Part shown: piece after piece, positions 1 to 7,543 of the stretch | Layout of the letters: each line of letters opens with the position of its first letter | How positions within the stretch are numbered: position 1 is the first letter of the stretch | From: Bacteroidales bacterium | GTDB lineage: Bacteria; Bacteroidota; Bacteroidia; Bacteroidales; UBA12077 | Assembly: GCA_003446015.1 (NCBI GenBank) | Contig: DMBU01000051.1 | Coordinates: forward strand, 1 to 19,646 | Reading direction: 5' to 3' | DNA length: 19,646 bases | Translations under genes and position numbers: made by a program | The notes under the pieces: generated by a model | What the model was told of the DNA's origin: nothing | Database searches by the model: none | What the model saw: only the letters and a program-made list of their open reading frames with translations

Positions 1-8
1 AATCTAAT

Positions 9-1829
9 TTAGGGATCGTCAGACATATCCAATGTACCATTAACTTTTAACAAATCATTATCAAACTCACCATAAATTAAAGGTTCACTGGTATCTGAAT
101 TATCAATATATAATTTATCTGAAGCTGTTTCATCTTCAGATCCCGCACCAAAACCTATAAAAATATTATTATCCCCTAAGGTCTTATACCCCGCATAAGA
201 ACCAATAAATATATTACCAACACCGCTCGTATTAAGAAAGCCTGAATAGTTTCCAATAAAATTATTATAATAACCTGAATTATTGAGTCCTGAAAAACTA
301 CCTAGAAAAACATTATTTTCTCCAGTTGGTCCTTCAAAACCTGCACTATGACCAACAAATGTATTTTCTGAACCTGCATTTTTAAATCCTGCATGACTAC
401 CCAAAAAAGTATTAAAACTTCCATCTTCACCTTCGTTTCCTGCATTATGGCCTAAATATGTATTATCAGTACCTGTTTGATTTGCATAGCCAGTTTGTTC
501 ACCAATATAAACATTATAATCTCCAGTATAATTTTGACGCCCGGAATTTGTACCAAGAAAAACATTATACTCACCACCCTTGTTACTTACTCCACTCTGA
601 TTTCCAATAAATATATTGAAACTGGCGGTATCATTATACCATCCACTGGCCTGTCCAATAAATATATTACGGGTACCAGTTGTATTATATAGTCCAGCGG
701 TACAACCAAGAAAAACATTTGCCAGACCTTCGGTATTGCTATATCCACTTAATGTCCCTAAAAATACATTTTTATACCCTGTCGTATTATTTGTTCCCGA
801 TTGTTCACCAACATATGTATTTAACCTGCCTGTAGTATTAAACTTACCAGACAGATATCCAATAAATACATTACTGTTTCCTTCAGAATTATACATTCCC
901 GCTTCGTATCCTAAAAAGGAATTGTATAAGCCTGTTGTATTATTGCTTCCACTTCCATGTCCAATAAAATAATTCTCTGGTGTTATATCCATAAAATTAC
1001 TAATGGTTTCCTTTGAAGGTGATCTTCCACTTATTGCAAAGCCCCCAACCTTTCCTTTACCTGCATCCTGATTTACGTAGACTCTTGTACTATCAGGGGT
1101 AATTACAAGGTATTCTTCTTCACCTTCTTTTGAAGGAGATCTGCCGCTTATGGCAAAGCCACCAACTTTTCCTTTAACCGTTGGCTTATTCACGTATACC
1201 CTTGTGCTGTCCGGGGTTACAACAAAATAGTCCTCATCAATTCCTTTTGATGGGCTGCGACCACTTATGGCAAAGCCTCCAACTTTTCCCTTTGCCGCTT
1301 CGTTTACATAAATTTCTGCTCCATCGGGAAATACTGCAAAAACAATATTTCCTTCTCTGTCTTTAACAGCAAAAAGAGTGTCTGAATCTGTAAAATACAT
1401 GATATCGTTATCGATAAACTTAGCCAGACCAGCTGTGTTAGCATGCATGGAAAAAGGAACGGAAAGGAGTTGAGTGGTACCCATGTCTGTATAGTTGGTA
1501 CCTGCATTTTCGTCTATCTCAATTTTCAAATAAAAATTTCCGGTACTCCAATCAATTAGATTAAAATTAATGGTTTGATTTGTTCCATTTCCAATCTCAA
1601 GATTACACAATCCGTAATCATTGGAGTGAGCAGCATGTTTTTCTTCATAAATTGCATTTCCTGAAGCAGTTCCTTGAATTACAGAAACTCTAAAACTAAC
1701 ATCCTGATCTTTAATTAAATTACCTCCATTATCTCGAATTACCGCCTGATAGTTAAAATAACCGGGTGATTGTGCAAATAGAAAATTAAAACAAAAGATT
1801 AATAATGCTAAAAGTGTAAGTTTTCTCAT
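9..1829 (-). CDS. Secreted repeat protein with YadA-head-like repeats (adhesin or fibre-like)
   Basis: The product is 606 residues with a clear signal peptide (about residues 1-20, ending FLFAQ). Residues 21-135 form a conserved N-terminal domain (YFNYQAVIRD, later LLSVPFSMHA) often found at the start of Bacteroidota fibre-like surface proteins. Three exact KGKVGGFAISGRSPSK motifs follow at residues 180, 219 and 258, a 39-residue period. From about residue 297 to 565 there are some 16 units of 16-17 residues of the form N-x-F-I/L-G-x-x-S/A-G-x-x-N-T-T-G, like the left-handed beta-roll of YadA-type trimeric adhesin heads. I infer a surface or secreted structural protein. No YadA membrane anchor, type IX sorting domain or intramolecular chaperone is seen. 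The protein ends soon after the repeats (NGTLDMSDDP) and its stop lies 9 bases from the window edge, so a frameshifted or lost C-terminal domain cannot be excluded. The ligand is unknown. Confidence 0.8.
   Translation of the reverse strand: MRKLTLLALLIFCFNFLFAQSPGYFNYQAVIRDNGGNLIKDQDVSFRVSVIQGTASGNAIYEEKHAAHSNDYGLCNLEIGNGTNQTINFNLIDWSTGNFYLKIEIDENAGTNYTDMGTTQLLSVPFSMHANTAGLAKFIDNDIMYFTDSDTLFAVKDREGNIVFAVFPDGAEIYVNEAAKGKVGGFAISGRSPSKGIDEDYFVVTPDSTRVYVNKPTVKGKVGGFAISGRSPSKEGEEEYLVITPDSTRVYVNQDAGKGKVGGFAISGRSPSKETISNFMDITPENYFIGHGSGSNNTTGLYNSFLGYEAGMYNSEGNSNVFIGYLSGKFNTTGRLNTYVGEQSGTNNTTGYKNVFLGTLSGYSNTEGLANVFLGCTAGLYNTTGTRNIFIGQASGWYNDTASFNIFIGNQSGVSNKGGEYNVFLGTNSGRQNYTGDYNVYIGEQTGYANQTGTDNTYLGHNAGNEGEDGSFNTFLGSHAGFKNAGSENTFVGHSAGFEGPTGENNVFLGSFSGLNNSGYYNNFIGNYSGFLNTSGVGNIFIGSYAGYKTLGDNNIFIGFGAGSEDETASDKLYIDNSDTSEPLIYGEFDNDLLKVNGTLDMSDDP
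135..941 (-). repeat. About 16 head-type repeats (16-17 codons each)
   Basis: These are tandem degenerate units of about 50 bases. They encode N-x-F/Y-I/L-G-x-x-S/A-G-x-x-N-T-T-G-like motifs (residues 297-565 of the gene at 9-1829). Long antisense open frames here are by-products of this repetition. Confidence 0.8.
1011..1292 (-). repeat. Three 117-bp period repeats within the adhesin-like gene
   Basis: The segments at 1245-1292, 1128-1175 and 1011-1058 each encode the same 16 residues (KGKVGGFAISGRSPSK). They are separated by variable linkers containing TPDSTRVYVN, giving a 39-codon period. The DNA copies have diverged at third positions while the protein stays identical. This points to selection on the protein rather than a very recent DNA duplication. 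Confidence 0.85.
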
Positions 1830-2021
1830 GATCTTAAATTTTATTATTAAAGACCATTAAGTTAGTAAAACTTTATAACTCCTTTTGGGCATATATTCAA
1901 TTAAAACAACAAACTAACTGAAAAACCTGATGACTAAAGTAAAATAATTAGTAACCCCATAGTAGTTATTAGAAATAAAGTGAGTTAATGACAAATGTTA
2001 TAGAATGTGAGATGCATCTTT

Positions 2022-3989
2022 TTAACTTATTTTAGCCCAGCCTTTAAACAGAAAGTCTTCTCTGAGTTTTTCTTCGGCATAAATTTTATCTTCGCTGAGA
2101 AATACAAAAACAGCAATCTCATTTTTCTCTTCCGTTTTAATTGGTCTGGAAAGATCCTTTGCTCTGATTAATATATGAGAACCACAAAAATCAAGTATTT
2201 CTTTTTTGTTTTCCAATTCGAAAAGATACCAATCGGAGTTTCCTGAAACCGTTACTCTTCCTATTACCTGACCTTTATTGGGGAATAATTTTTTTAGGTC
2301 TTTATTACTCGAAATTGCCTCTATTTCAAATTTCTCATGTATAACATCATTGGGGTCATGCTCAAGTTTAAGAAAAAATTTAGGGAGTTTTAGTTGTAAG
2401 GGGTTCCATTTCCGGTGCTTAATATTTATCGTCCCTAAGTTTGCTGTTATAAAGATAATTAAATAACTCCCTGAGACTAATGAGCTTCGTAAGCTAATCC
2501 AGCCTTCTTCATGACCAAACTTGAATGAAATAGCGAGATACTGAAACATCAAAACTAACGATAGAGTGTAAATGAGATAATTTTGAAGTTTTTTTCTGTT
2601 TAAGTGAATGTGCTCATCGTAAAATTCAGAATTGCTTAAAGCGTTAGAAAAAAGTGTATTGTAAAAAGAGAAACAGAATATTAATATAATAACCGAAAAA
2701 AGAGCAAATTGACTGACAGATTGGTTAATTAACCAAAAATCATACAAACCATGTATTATTGCAGCTATCAAGAAATATTTAAGAAAATCACCTAAAAAGC
2801 CCTTGCTTGCATTATATTTAGATAACATAAGTCCATAAGCTGCAAGGGATGTTAAAAACATATGAAATACCACTGCAGTTAAAGCTCTGCCCATGATAAT
2901 TTGTGGTCCGTAATTATTGAAATACAAGAGATTCTCAGAAAAAGCAAAACCCAGTGCTGAAATTGAACCATAAATCAGATAATCGACTGGCTCATTAATA
3001 GCTTTAGTGTATTTTAAAATCAATAAAACGGGAATAATTTTTACCAGTTCTTCAATAACACCGATCCCAATGATGCAATACAACAAATCATTTAATACTC
3101 CTCCATTTAAGTTAAAGCCTGTAAACATTGAATTTAAATCGCTTAACAAAAATGTAAATTCTGAAAATACTATTCCGAGCAAAAATGTAAGAAGCAGATA
3201 TTTCCACTTTTCAGGTTCATAAATATCTATCCGGCGCAAATAAAAAAACCAGCTTAACATGACCAAAAGGGCTCCCAGAAAACCAACTAAATTTTGATTC
3301 TGGTAAGTATGTCCTATTACTGATTCAAAATATCCTAGAAGATTAAAATTAGATAAAAACATGGAACGCTTTATCTGCGATGGAAAATACTTCCTTGCTT
3401 TTCGGTCTTTTAATAAAGTATAAAGCTCATCAAATCGTTGCTGAGAATAATATAAACTGATTAAATTTGAATATGCACCCTCTAAATTTCCATTATTCTC
3501 GATTGCTTTATAATAATATTTTTCAGCCTCTTCGTAATTTTTTGATTCGTCGTATACCCTGCCAATTGAATTGTTTAAATATTTTAATTTATCATTCGTT
3601 ACCAGAGTAAAATAAAAAAGAGCTTTATCTCTGTCGTTGTTCATTGAAGCAATTAATCCTAAACTATAAAAACCAATATCACTTTCAAGTTTATCATCAG
3701 AATCTGTGTAATTCCAATAAATATCTGTGATGTCTTTTTCATCAATAATTCTGTAAGCCGGAGCCATTGAAAAATTACTTGTTATAAAACCGTAGTGATA
3801 ATCAATGTTTAAAGAATCTTTGGTAAGAATATCAAGATAAATTAAATCCAAACGATCATTTCTTTTTTCCTTAATTACAAACTCAAGTTTATCTTTAGGA
3901 TCATCAAAAATTGGTGCATCAACAAACTGATTTACAAGTAGAACTACAATTATAAAGCTGATGATTACAATGATTAAGGATTTTCTCAT
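2022..3989 (-). CDS. PrsW-family intramembrane metalloprotease with N-terminal TPR region
   Basis: This 655-residue membrane protein starts with a single membrane anchor (residues 4-20). A TPR-like region follows (about 100-200, for example NYEEAEKYYYKAIEN), then several membrane segments from about 233 to 440. The PrsW motifs are all present: E313-E314-x-x-K317, S351-E352-N353 in FAFSEN, H376 in FHMFLT, and H413-G-x-Y-D417. In PrsW/CPBP-type proteases the conserved Glu and His residues form the metal site that cuts membrane substrates such as anti-sigma factors. Two more membrane segments (about 470-515) and a soluble tail of about 120 residues that I do not recognise (535-655) go beyond a minimal PrsW. 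The gene lies 27 bases after aroC on the same strand and is probably co-transcribed with it. The substrate is unknown. Confidence 0.85.
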   Translation of the reverse strand: MRKSLIIVIISFIIVVLLVNQFVDAPIFDDPKDKLEFVIKEKRNDRLDLIYLDILTKDSLNIDYHYGFITSNFSMAPAYRIIDEKDITDIYWNYTDSDDKLESDIGFYSLGLIASMNNDRDKALFYFTLVTNDKLKYLNNSIGRVYDESKNYEEAEKYYYKAIENNGNLEGAYSNLISLYYSQQRFDELYTLLKDRKARKYFPSQIKRSMFLSNFNLLGYFESVIGHTYQNQNLVGFLGALLVMLSWFFYLRRIDIYEPEKWKYLLLTFLLGIVFSEFTFLLSDLNSMFTGFNLNGGVLNDLLYCIIGIGVIEELVKIIPVLLILKYTKAINEPVDYLIYGSISALGFAFSENLLYFNNYGPQIIMGRALTAVVFHMFLTSLAAYGLMLSKYNASKGFLGDFLKYFLIAAIIHGLYDFWLINQSVSQFALFSVIILIFCFSFYNTLFSNALSNSEFYDEHIHLNRKKLQNYLIYTLSLVLMFQYLAISFKFGHEEGWISLRSSLVSGSYLIIFITANLGTINIKHRKWNPLQLKLPKFFLKLEHDPNDVIHEKFEIEAISSNKDLKKLFPNKGQVIGRVTVSGNSDWYLFELENKKEILDFCGSHILIRAKDLSRPIKTEEKNEIAVFVFLSEDKIYAEEKLREDFLFKGWAKIS

Positions 3990-4016
3990 TACAGTTTAGT
4001 TAGATATGCATAGAAA

Positions 4017-5024
4017 TTATCGTGAAGAGTTATCTGAAATTACACGGGGAAGTTTTTGTTCCAGCAGCATTAAATCAGTCAGAACAATAGCAGTAATAGC
4101 CTCGATAACAACCGGCACTCTTAAAGCTATGCAAGCATCATGACGTCCTTTTATGATTAATTCATCTTTTTTTCCTGTTTTCAAGTTAAAAGTTTGTTGA
4201 GCTTTTGAAATACTCGATGTGGGTTTAACAGCCACCCGAAAAATCAGCGGATTTCCATTCGTTATTCCTCCGTTAATACCTCCGGAGAAATTGGTTAGGG
4301 TTTTACCTGCGGCATCAATGAATTGATCATTATGTTCACTTCCAGTCATTTTAGCTGCCTGAAATCCGGAACCAAATTCAATTCCTTTTATTGCAGGAAT
4401 AGAAAATACTGCATGACTTAACAATGATTCTACCGAATCGAAAAATGGCTCACCCAAACCAATAGATAAATCTTCGGCAATACATTCAACTATACCACCA
4501 ATTGAATCATTGTTTTTTACAGCCTGGTCAATAGCATTTTCAATATCTGTTTGTCCTCCAGCTTCAACCAATCCTGCTTTTATTGAAACAGGGTAAATTA
4601 GCTTTTTAGCTATAACTCCAGCTGCAACTAATCCAAGAGTTAACCGACCAGAAAAATGACCTCCTCCTCGATAATCATTAAAACCTCCATATTTCATCTT
4701 AGCCGTAAAATCGGCATGTCCGGGACGAGGGAAACTGAATAAATCTTTATAATCGTCGGAGATTGTATTTTTATTTTTAAACGAAATTAAAAGAGGAGCC
4801 CCGGTTGTAAAACCATTAAAAACGCCCGATTCAATAACAGGTAAATCATCTTCAATTCTGGGAGTTGTTCCTTTTGCTCCACTTTTACGGCGAAGCAAAT
4901 CGTCGGTGAAATCATCTTCTGAAATAGCTAATCCTGCCGAACAACCATCAATCAGAACTCCGACCTGTTGCCCGTGCGATTCACCATAAATGCTGATTTT
5001 AAATATTCTGCCAAACGAATTCAT
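4017..5024 (-). CDS. aroC: Chorismate synthase
   Basis: Catalyses the last step of the shikimate pathway: it removes phosphate from 5-enolpyruvylshikimate-3-phosphate to give chorismate, using reduced FMN, in the cytoplasm. The family signatures are easy to see: N-terminal MNSFGRIFKISIYGESHG (GESHG 14-18), RPGHAD at 100-105, YRGGGHFSGR at 118-127, NGGITNG at 251-257 and GRHDACIALR at 293-302. At 335 residues it is slightly shorter than the usual 350-370 but lacks no motif. The ATG used here begins exactly at the conserved N-terminus. It is the upstream gene of the pair with the PrsW protease gene. It looks intact and is a normal housekeeping gene. Confidence 0.96.
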   Translation of the reverse strand: MNSFGRIFKISIYGESHGQQVGVLIDGCSAGLAISEDDFTDDLLRRKSGAKGTTPRIEDDLPVIESGVFNGFTTGAPLLISFKNKNTISDDYKDLFSFPRPGHADFTAKMKYGGFNDYRGGGHFSGRLTLGLVAAGVIAKKLIYPVSIKAGLVEAGGQTDIENAIDQAVKNNDSIGGIVECIAEDLSIGLGEPFFDSVESLLSHAVFSIPAIKGIEFGSGFQAAKMTGSEHNDQFIDAAGKTLTNFSGGINGGITNGNPLIFRVAVKPTSSISKAQQTFNLKTGKKDELIIKGRHDACIALRVPVVIEAITAIVLTDLMLLEQKLPRVISDNSSR

Positions 5025-5121
5025 AATTCCCTTTTTTTAGGAAATGAAAGTACAGAATATTCAGTTGTCTTCAAAATCTTTTAGGGATATTGATTATTTT
5101 ATGGAATCCTTCGCAAATGAA

Positions 5122-5322
5122 TTATTTTGAAATTGCAGATTTTATAAGGTTTATTAGTACAGATTTATCTTTTTCAATTAAAGAAAGAATCATATTTATC
5201 ACCCCTGTTTTATTAATTCCTAAATCATTTTCGAGATTTTCCAGGAGTTTATAATTTTTTTTTGTTAATCTAAACCCAGTATGGACTTTTAACTCCTCGT
5301 TATTTTTTTCGTTAGTTTGCAT
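5122..5322 (-). CDS. Small probable ribbon-helix-helix protein
   Basis: The 66-residue product starts at the ATG whose first bases overlap the end of the J-domain gene (11-base overlap). A longer reading from 5394 would run through that gene in another frame and looks non-coding (KQTGLPCLLKIPD). The core HTGFRLTKKNYKLLENLEND followed by LGINKTGVINMILSLI has the shape of a ribbon-helix-helix DNA-binding fold: a short strand, a helix, a Gly-Ile-Asn turn, then a second helix. Such proteins usually act as dimeric repressors, often of their own operon. The overlap suggests translational coupling with the J-domain gene. The fold assignment is by eye and moderate; no operator was found. Confidence 0.6.
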   Translation of the reverse strand: MQTNEKNNEELKVHTGFRLTKKNYKLLENLENDLGINKTGVINMILSLIEKDKSVLINLIKSAISK

Positions 5323-5653
5323 ATGCCCTGATTTTAAAGTTAAACACTCCATATCCGGTATCTTTAGCAAACATGGCAACCCGGTTTGTTTCAAGGGATT
5401 TAGCTACAAACAATTTCTCTTCAACTTCTGTTACAAGGCAGGTTGATGAATTTACATAAACATAATTTCCAACCCTGACATTTCTAAGGTCACTAGGGAA
5501 CTTGCCAAAATTATGCTTAAGCATATTATACTCTTCATTTATTGCCTGCATTTTCTCCAAAACGCCACCTTTATCAGGATGATAGAGTAAAGACAATCTG
5601 CGGTATTTAGATATTAAATCTCTTTTCTCTTTAACATCAGTAAAATAGGTCAT
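5312..5653 (-). CDS. Short J-domain (DnaJ-like) protein
   Basis: The 113-residue product has a compact J domain at its N-terminus: SKYRRLSLLYHPDKGG carries the HPD motif that stimulates Hsp70 ATPase, followed by helix III (MQAINEEYNML). Helix I is short, as in other mini J proteins beginning TYFxD. The C-terminal half (NVRVGNYVYVNSSTCLVTEV onwards) looks like a small SH3- or KOW-like beta barrel. I prefer the ATG at 5653 over the one at 5677 because a good Bacteroidota promoter (5675-5706) would place the transcript start between them and because the J-domain homology starts there. Its partner Hsp70 and client are unknown. Small J proteins of this kind are common on mobile elements, which is only suggestive here. 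Confidence 0.75.
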   Translation of the reverse strand: MTYFTDVKEKRDLISKYRRLSLLYHPDKGGVLEKMQAINEEYNMLKHNFGKFPSDLRNVRVGNYVYVNSSTCLVTEVEEKLFVAKSLETNRVAMFAKDTGYGVFNFKIRAYAN

Positions 5654-5674
5654 AATAATTAATGCTTTTAATTT

Positions 5675-5706
5675 CAAATATACAACATTGTTTTACATTG
5701 TACAAC
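5675..5706 (-). promoter_or_regulatory. Probable Bacteroidota promoter for the J-domain/RHH pair
   Basis: On the minus strand there is GTTG (5706-5703), 20 bases, then TATATTTG (5682-5675), a perfect match to the TAnnTTTG -7 box of Bacteroidota. Transcription would start near 5668, about 15 bases before the ATG at 5653. The -33 element is one base off TTTG. Confidence 0.55.
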
Positions 5707-5805
5707 TTTTGTTTGTTTTCTTTCACTTTTGATTTAATTAAGTAATGGACTTCGTAAACCAATAAGCCTCATTATTGTTATCTTTATAATGACAAAAATT
5801 ATGAA

Positions 5806-6345
5806 ATGAAAGTTTTAACTAACATCTTATTTTGCATCATCTTGTGCACAAGTTGTAAGGATACAAGATTTCAAAAGAAAAATAATCAGGCAGTAGTAAC
5901 CGATCAAAAAGAAATGATTATGAACGACACAACACCAAAAGTTACAGGAATTGGAGGTATTTTCTTCCGTTCTAAAAATCCTAAAGAAACAAGGGAATGG
6001 TATGGAAAAAATTTAGGATTAGCCATAAATGAATATGGTTCACCCTTTGAGTTTAGAAATGCTAACCGGCCAGATGAAATTAATTACCTCAACTGGAGTC
6101 CTTTTGACGAAAAAACGAGCTATTTTGATCCATCAGAGAAAGAATTTATGATTAACTACAGAGTTCAGAATATTGAAGGTTTGATTAGAAAACTCAAAGC
6201 AAACGGAGTTACTATTGTCGACGAAATTGAAGAATTTGAATATGGTAAATTTGTTCATATTATGGATTTAGAAGGAAATAAATTAGAATTATGGGAGCCT
6301 GTTGACAGTGTTTTTACTAAAATGGGAGGAGAAACCACAAAATAA
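5806..6345 (+). CDS. VOC (glyoxalase/dioxygenase fold) lipoprotein
   Basis: The 179-residue product has a lipoprotein signal peptide with lipobox LCTSC (modified Cys at residue 17). A single vicinal-oxygen-chelate domain follows from about 47 to 167: GIGGIFFRSKNPKETREWYG at its start and DLEGNKLELWEP at its end are the typical paired beta-alpha-beta landmarks. VOC proteins bind metal and small substrates (glyoxalase, fosfomycin or bleomycin resistance, dioxygenases). The substrate cannot be told here, and an envelope-anchored form is less usual. A second start near residue 37-39 (MIMNDTT) would give a cytoplasmic form without the lipobox, but the upstream start matches a good signal peptide. 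First gene of a three-gene plus-strand cluster. A weak -7-like TATCTTTA lies at 5779-5786. Confidence 0.8.
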   Translation: MKVLTNILFCIILCTSCKDTRFQKKNNQAVVTDQKEMIMNDTTPKVTGIGGIFFRSKNPKETREWYGKNLGLAINEYGSPFEFRNANRPDEINYLNWSPFDEKTSYFDPSEKEFMINYRVQNIEGLIRKLKANGVTIVDEIEEFEYGKFVHIMDLEGNKLELWEPVDSVFTKMGGETTK

Positions 6346-6369
6346 TATACAATAATAAAATTGTAAAAA

Positions 6370-6705
6370 ATGGCTTCAGATCAAAGTTTCGTTGATTTTA
6401 TCATTGACCAGATTGAGAATGCTGGTGAAATCAAAGCAAAAAAGATGTTTGGGGAGTTTGGTGTATTCTCAAATAAAAAAATTTTCGCACTCATATGCGA
6501 TAATAAGCTATTTATTAAACCTACTGAAGCTGGGAGAATCTTTATAAAAACCCCCGTTGAAGCTCCACCATACCCTGGAGCAAAATCAAGTTTCTTAATC
6601 GATGAAAAGCTTGAAGACAGAGAATGGCTTAGTAATTTAGTAAGAATTACACTTGCAGAACTTCCTGAACCAAAACCAAAGAAAAAGAAAAAGAAAAAGG
6701 AATGA
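6370..6705 (+). CDS. TfoX N-terminal domain protein
   Basis: The 111-residue product matches a stand-alone TfoX/Sxy N-terminal domain: DFIIDQIENAGEIKAKKMFGEFGVFSNKK lies at the N-terminus in two runs (DFIIDQIENAG, then KKMFGEFGVF), followed by FALICDNKLFIKP and a conserved PPYPGAK turn. In gamma-proteobacteria TfoX is a competence regulator, but the stand-alone form in Bacteroidota has no established role. The C-terminus is a lysine-rich tail (PKPKKKKKKKE) written in alternating AAG/AAA codons. The stop overlaps the ATG of the next gene (ATGA), which indicates translational coupling. It lies 24 bases after the VOC gene and is probably in the same transcript. Confidence 0.8.
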   Translation: MASDQSFVDFIIDQIENAGEIKAKKMFGEFGVFSNKKIFALICDNKLFIKPTEAGRIFIKTPVEAPPYPGAKSSFLIDEKLEDREWLSNLVRITLAELPEPKPKKKKKKKE

Positions 6706-7163
6706 ACCCTGAAACACTTGAAATAAAAGTAGCACTTCAAATACTAAAACCTGTTCATGAGGTTTTTGAAGCAATTGTTGATCCGCATAAAATGAAAAAT
6801 TATTTTATTTCTGAAAGTACCGGACGAATGGAAAAAGGAAAAACTGTAGTTTGGAAATTTCCTGAATTTGATATTAAATTTCCTGTACAGGTTGTACAGA
6901 TTGAGGAGTACAATCTAATTTCATATACCTGGGAAGGGCCTGATAAAAAAGATCTTCTGGTAGAAATAAAGCTGGATTCAATCAAAAATAACTCAACATT
7001 AGTTAGCATAAGCGAAAAAAGCATGCGGAATGATGAAACCGGGATAAATTGGTTAAAAAACAACACAGAAGGATGGGCGAATTTTTTAGCTTGTTTAAAA
7101 GCATACGTTGAATACGGTATCAATTTGAGAAAAGGAGGATTCGATTTTTTAATGAAGAAATAA
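6702..7163 (+). CDS. SRPBCC (AHSA1-like) domain protein
   Basis: The 153-residue single-domain protein is of the START/Bet v 1 superfamily. Evidence is the LQILKPVHEVFEAIVDPHKM start (strand plus paired helices), the ISYTWEGPDKKDLLVEIKL strand region, and the long C-terminal helix GWANFLACLKAYVEYG. These helix-grip proteins bind hydrophobic small molecules or act as Aha1-like cofactors; no ligand can be inferred. It overlaps the TfoX-like gene by four bases (ATGA). VOC, TfoX-N and SRPBCC genes are often neighbours in small stress or regulatory clusters in bacteria. A rho-independent-type hairpin follows about 105 bases after its stop. Confidence 0.82.
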   Translation: MNPETLEIKVALQILKPVHEVFEAIVDPHKMKNYFISESTGRMEKGKTVVWKFPEFDIKFPVQVVQIEEYNLISYTWEGPDKKDLLVEIKLDSIKNNSTLVSISEKSMRNDETGINWLKNNTEGWANFLACLKAYVEYGINLRKGGFDFLMKK

Positions 7164-7267
7164 AAGAATTTTAACTACCTGTTTTTCTTCATCAAAAATC
7201 ATTTCAGTTTTTAAATTCAATCGTACTTTAAACAATTCATTCAAATTCAAGCACATAAGATATGAAC

Positions 7268-7294
7268 AACTTATAATGATATAAGTTTTTGTTT
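7268..7294 (+). terminator. Rho-independent-type terminator after the VOC-TfoX-SRPBCC cluster
   Basis: The arms AACTTATA (7268-7275) and TATAAGTT (7280-7287) pair perfectly around the loop ATGA. The tail TTTGTTTT follows on the plus strand. The stem is A+T-rich and therefore weak. It also separates this cluster from the CRISPR array. Confidence 0.5.
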
Positions 7295-7310
7295 TAAGTT
7301 TTGATTCTTT

Positions 7311-7543
7311 GTTTTTTATGATCTTGAAATTACATCAAACCACAACAGTACCTCCAAAGGATTTTTCAGTGGGAACGTTTTTTATGATCTTGAAATTACA
7401 TCAAACCACAACAATAATTGCTTGAGGATCATCATCAAATAGTTTTTTATGATCTTGAAATTACATCAAACCACAACTTCAACTCCGAGGGTTCAGAAGT
7501 GGCGCGAGTTTTTTATGATCTTGAAATTACATCAAACCACAAC
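7311..7543 (-). CRISPR. Type II-C CRISPR array, 4 repeats and 3 spacers
   Basis: Four identical 36-bp repeats lie at 7311-7346, 7377-7412, 7442-7477 and 7508-7543. Spacers are 7347-7376 (30), 7413-7441 (29) and 7478-7507 (30). Read on the minus strand the repeat begins GTTGTGGTTTGATGTA and ends CATAAAAAAC. This direction is set by the anti-repeat of the tracrRNA at 13702-13740, which pairs with the GUUGUGG end. So each crRNA would be spacer followed by repeat, transcribed leftwards away from cas2. The newest spacer should be 7478-7507, next to the leader; it is about 57% G+C, well above the host, as expected for foreign DNA. The far-end repeat at 7311-7346 is not degenerate, which fits a young or recently shortened array. 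Confidence 0.97.

Noticed and set aside
616..972. 118-codon open frame antisense to the adhesin-like gene
   Set aside because: It is a by-product of the tandem repeats on the other strand; the peptide is Pro/Leu/Val-rich with no domain.
5323..5394. Upstream extension of the RHH gene
   Set aside because: The extra 24 residues lie within the J-domain gene in another frame; the ATG at 5322 gives the usual overlap start.
6381..6740. 119-codon frame antisense to the TfoX-like gene
   Set aside because: The poly-Phe stretch is the complement of the lysine codons; the plus-strand gene has clear family motifs.
6800..7123. 107-codon frame antisense to the SRPBCC gene
   Set aside because: No recognisable domain; the plus-strand frame has the full SRPBCC pattern.
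7347..7507. Self-targeting by the three spacers within this window
   Set aside because: I saw no matching protospacer in the window by eye; a full search could not be run.
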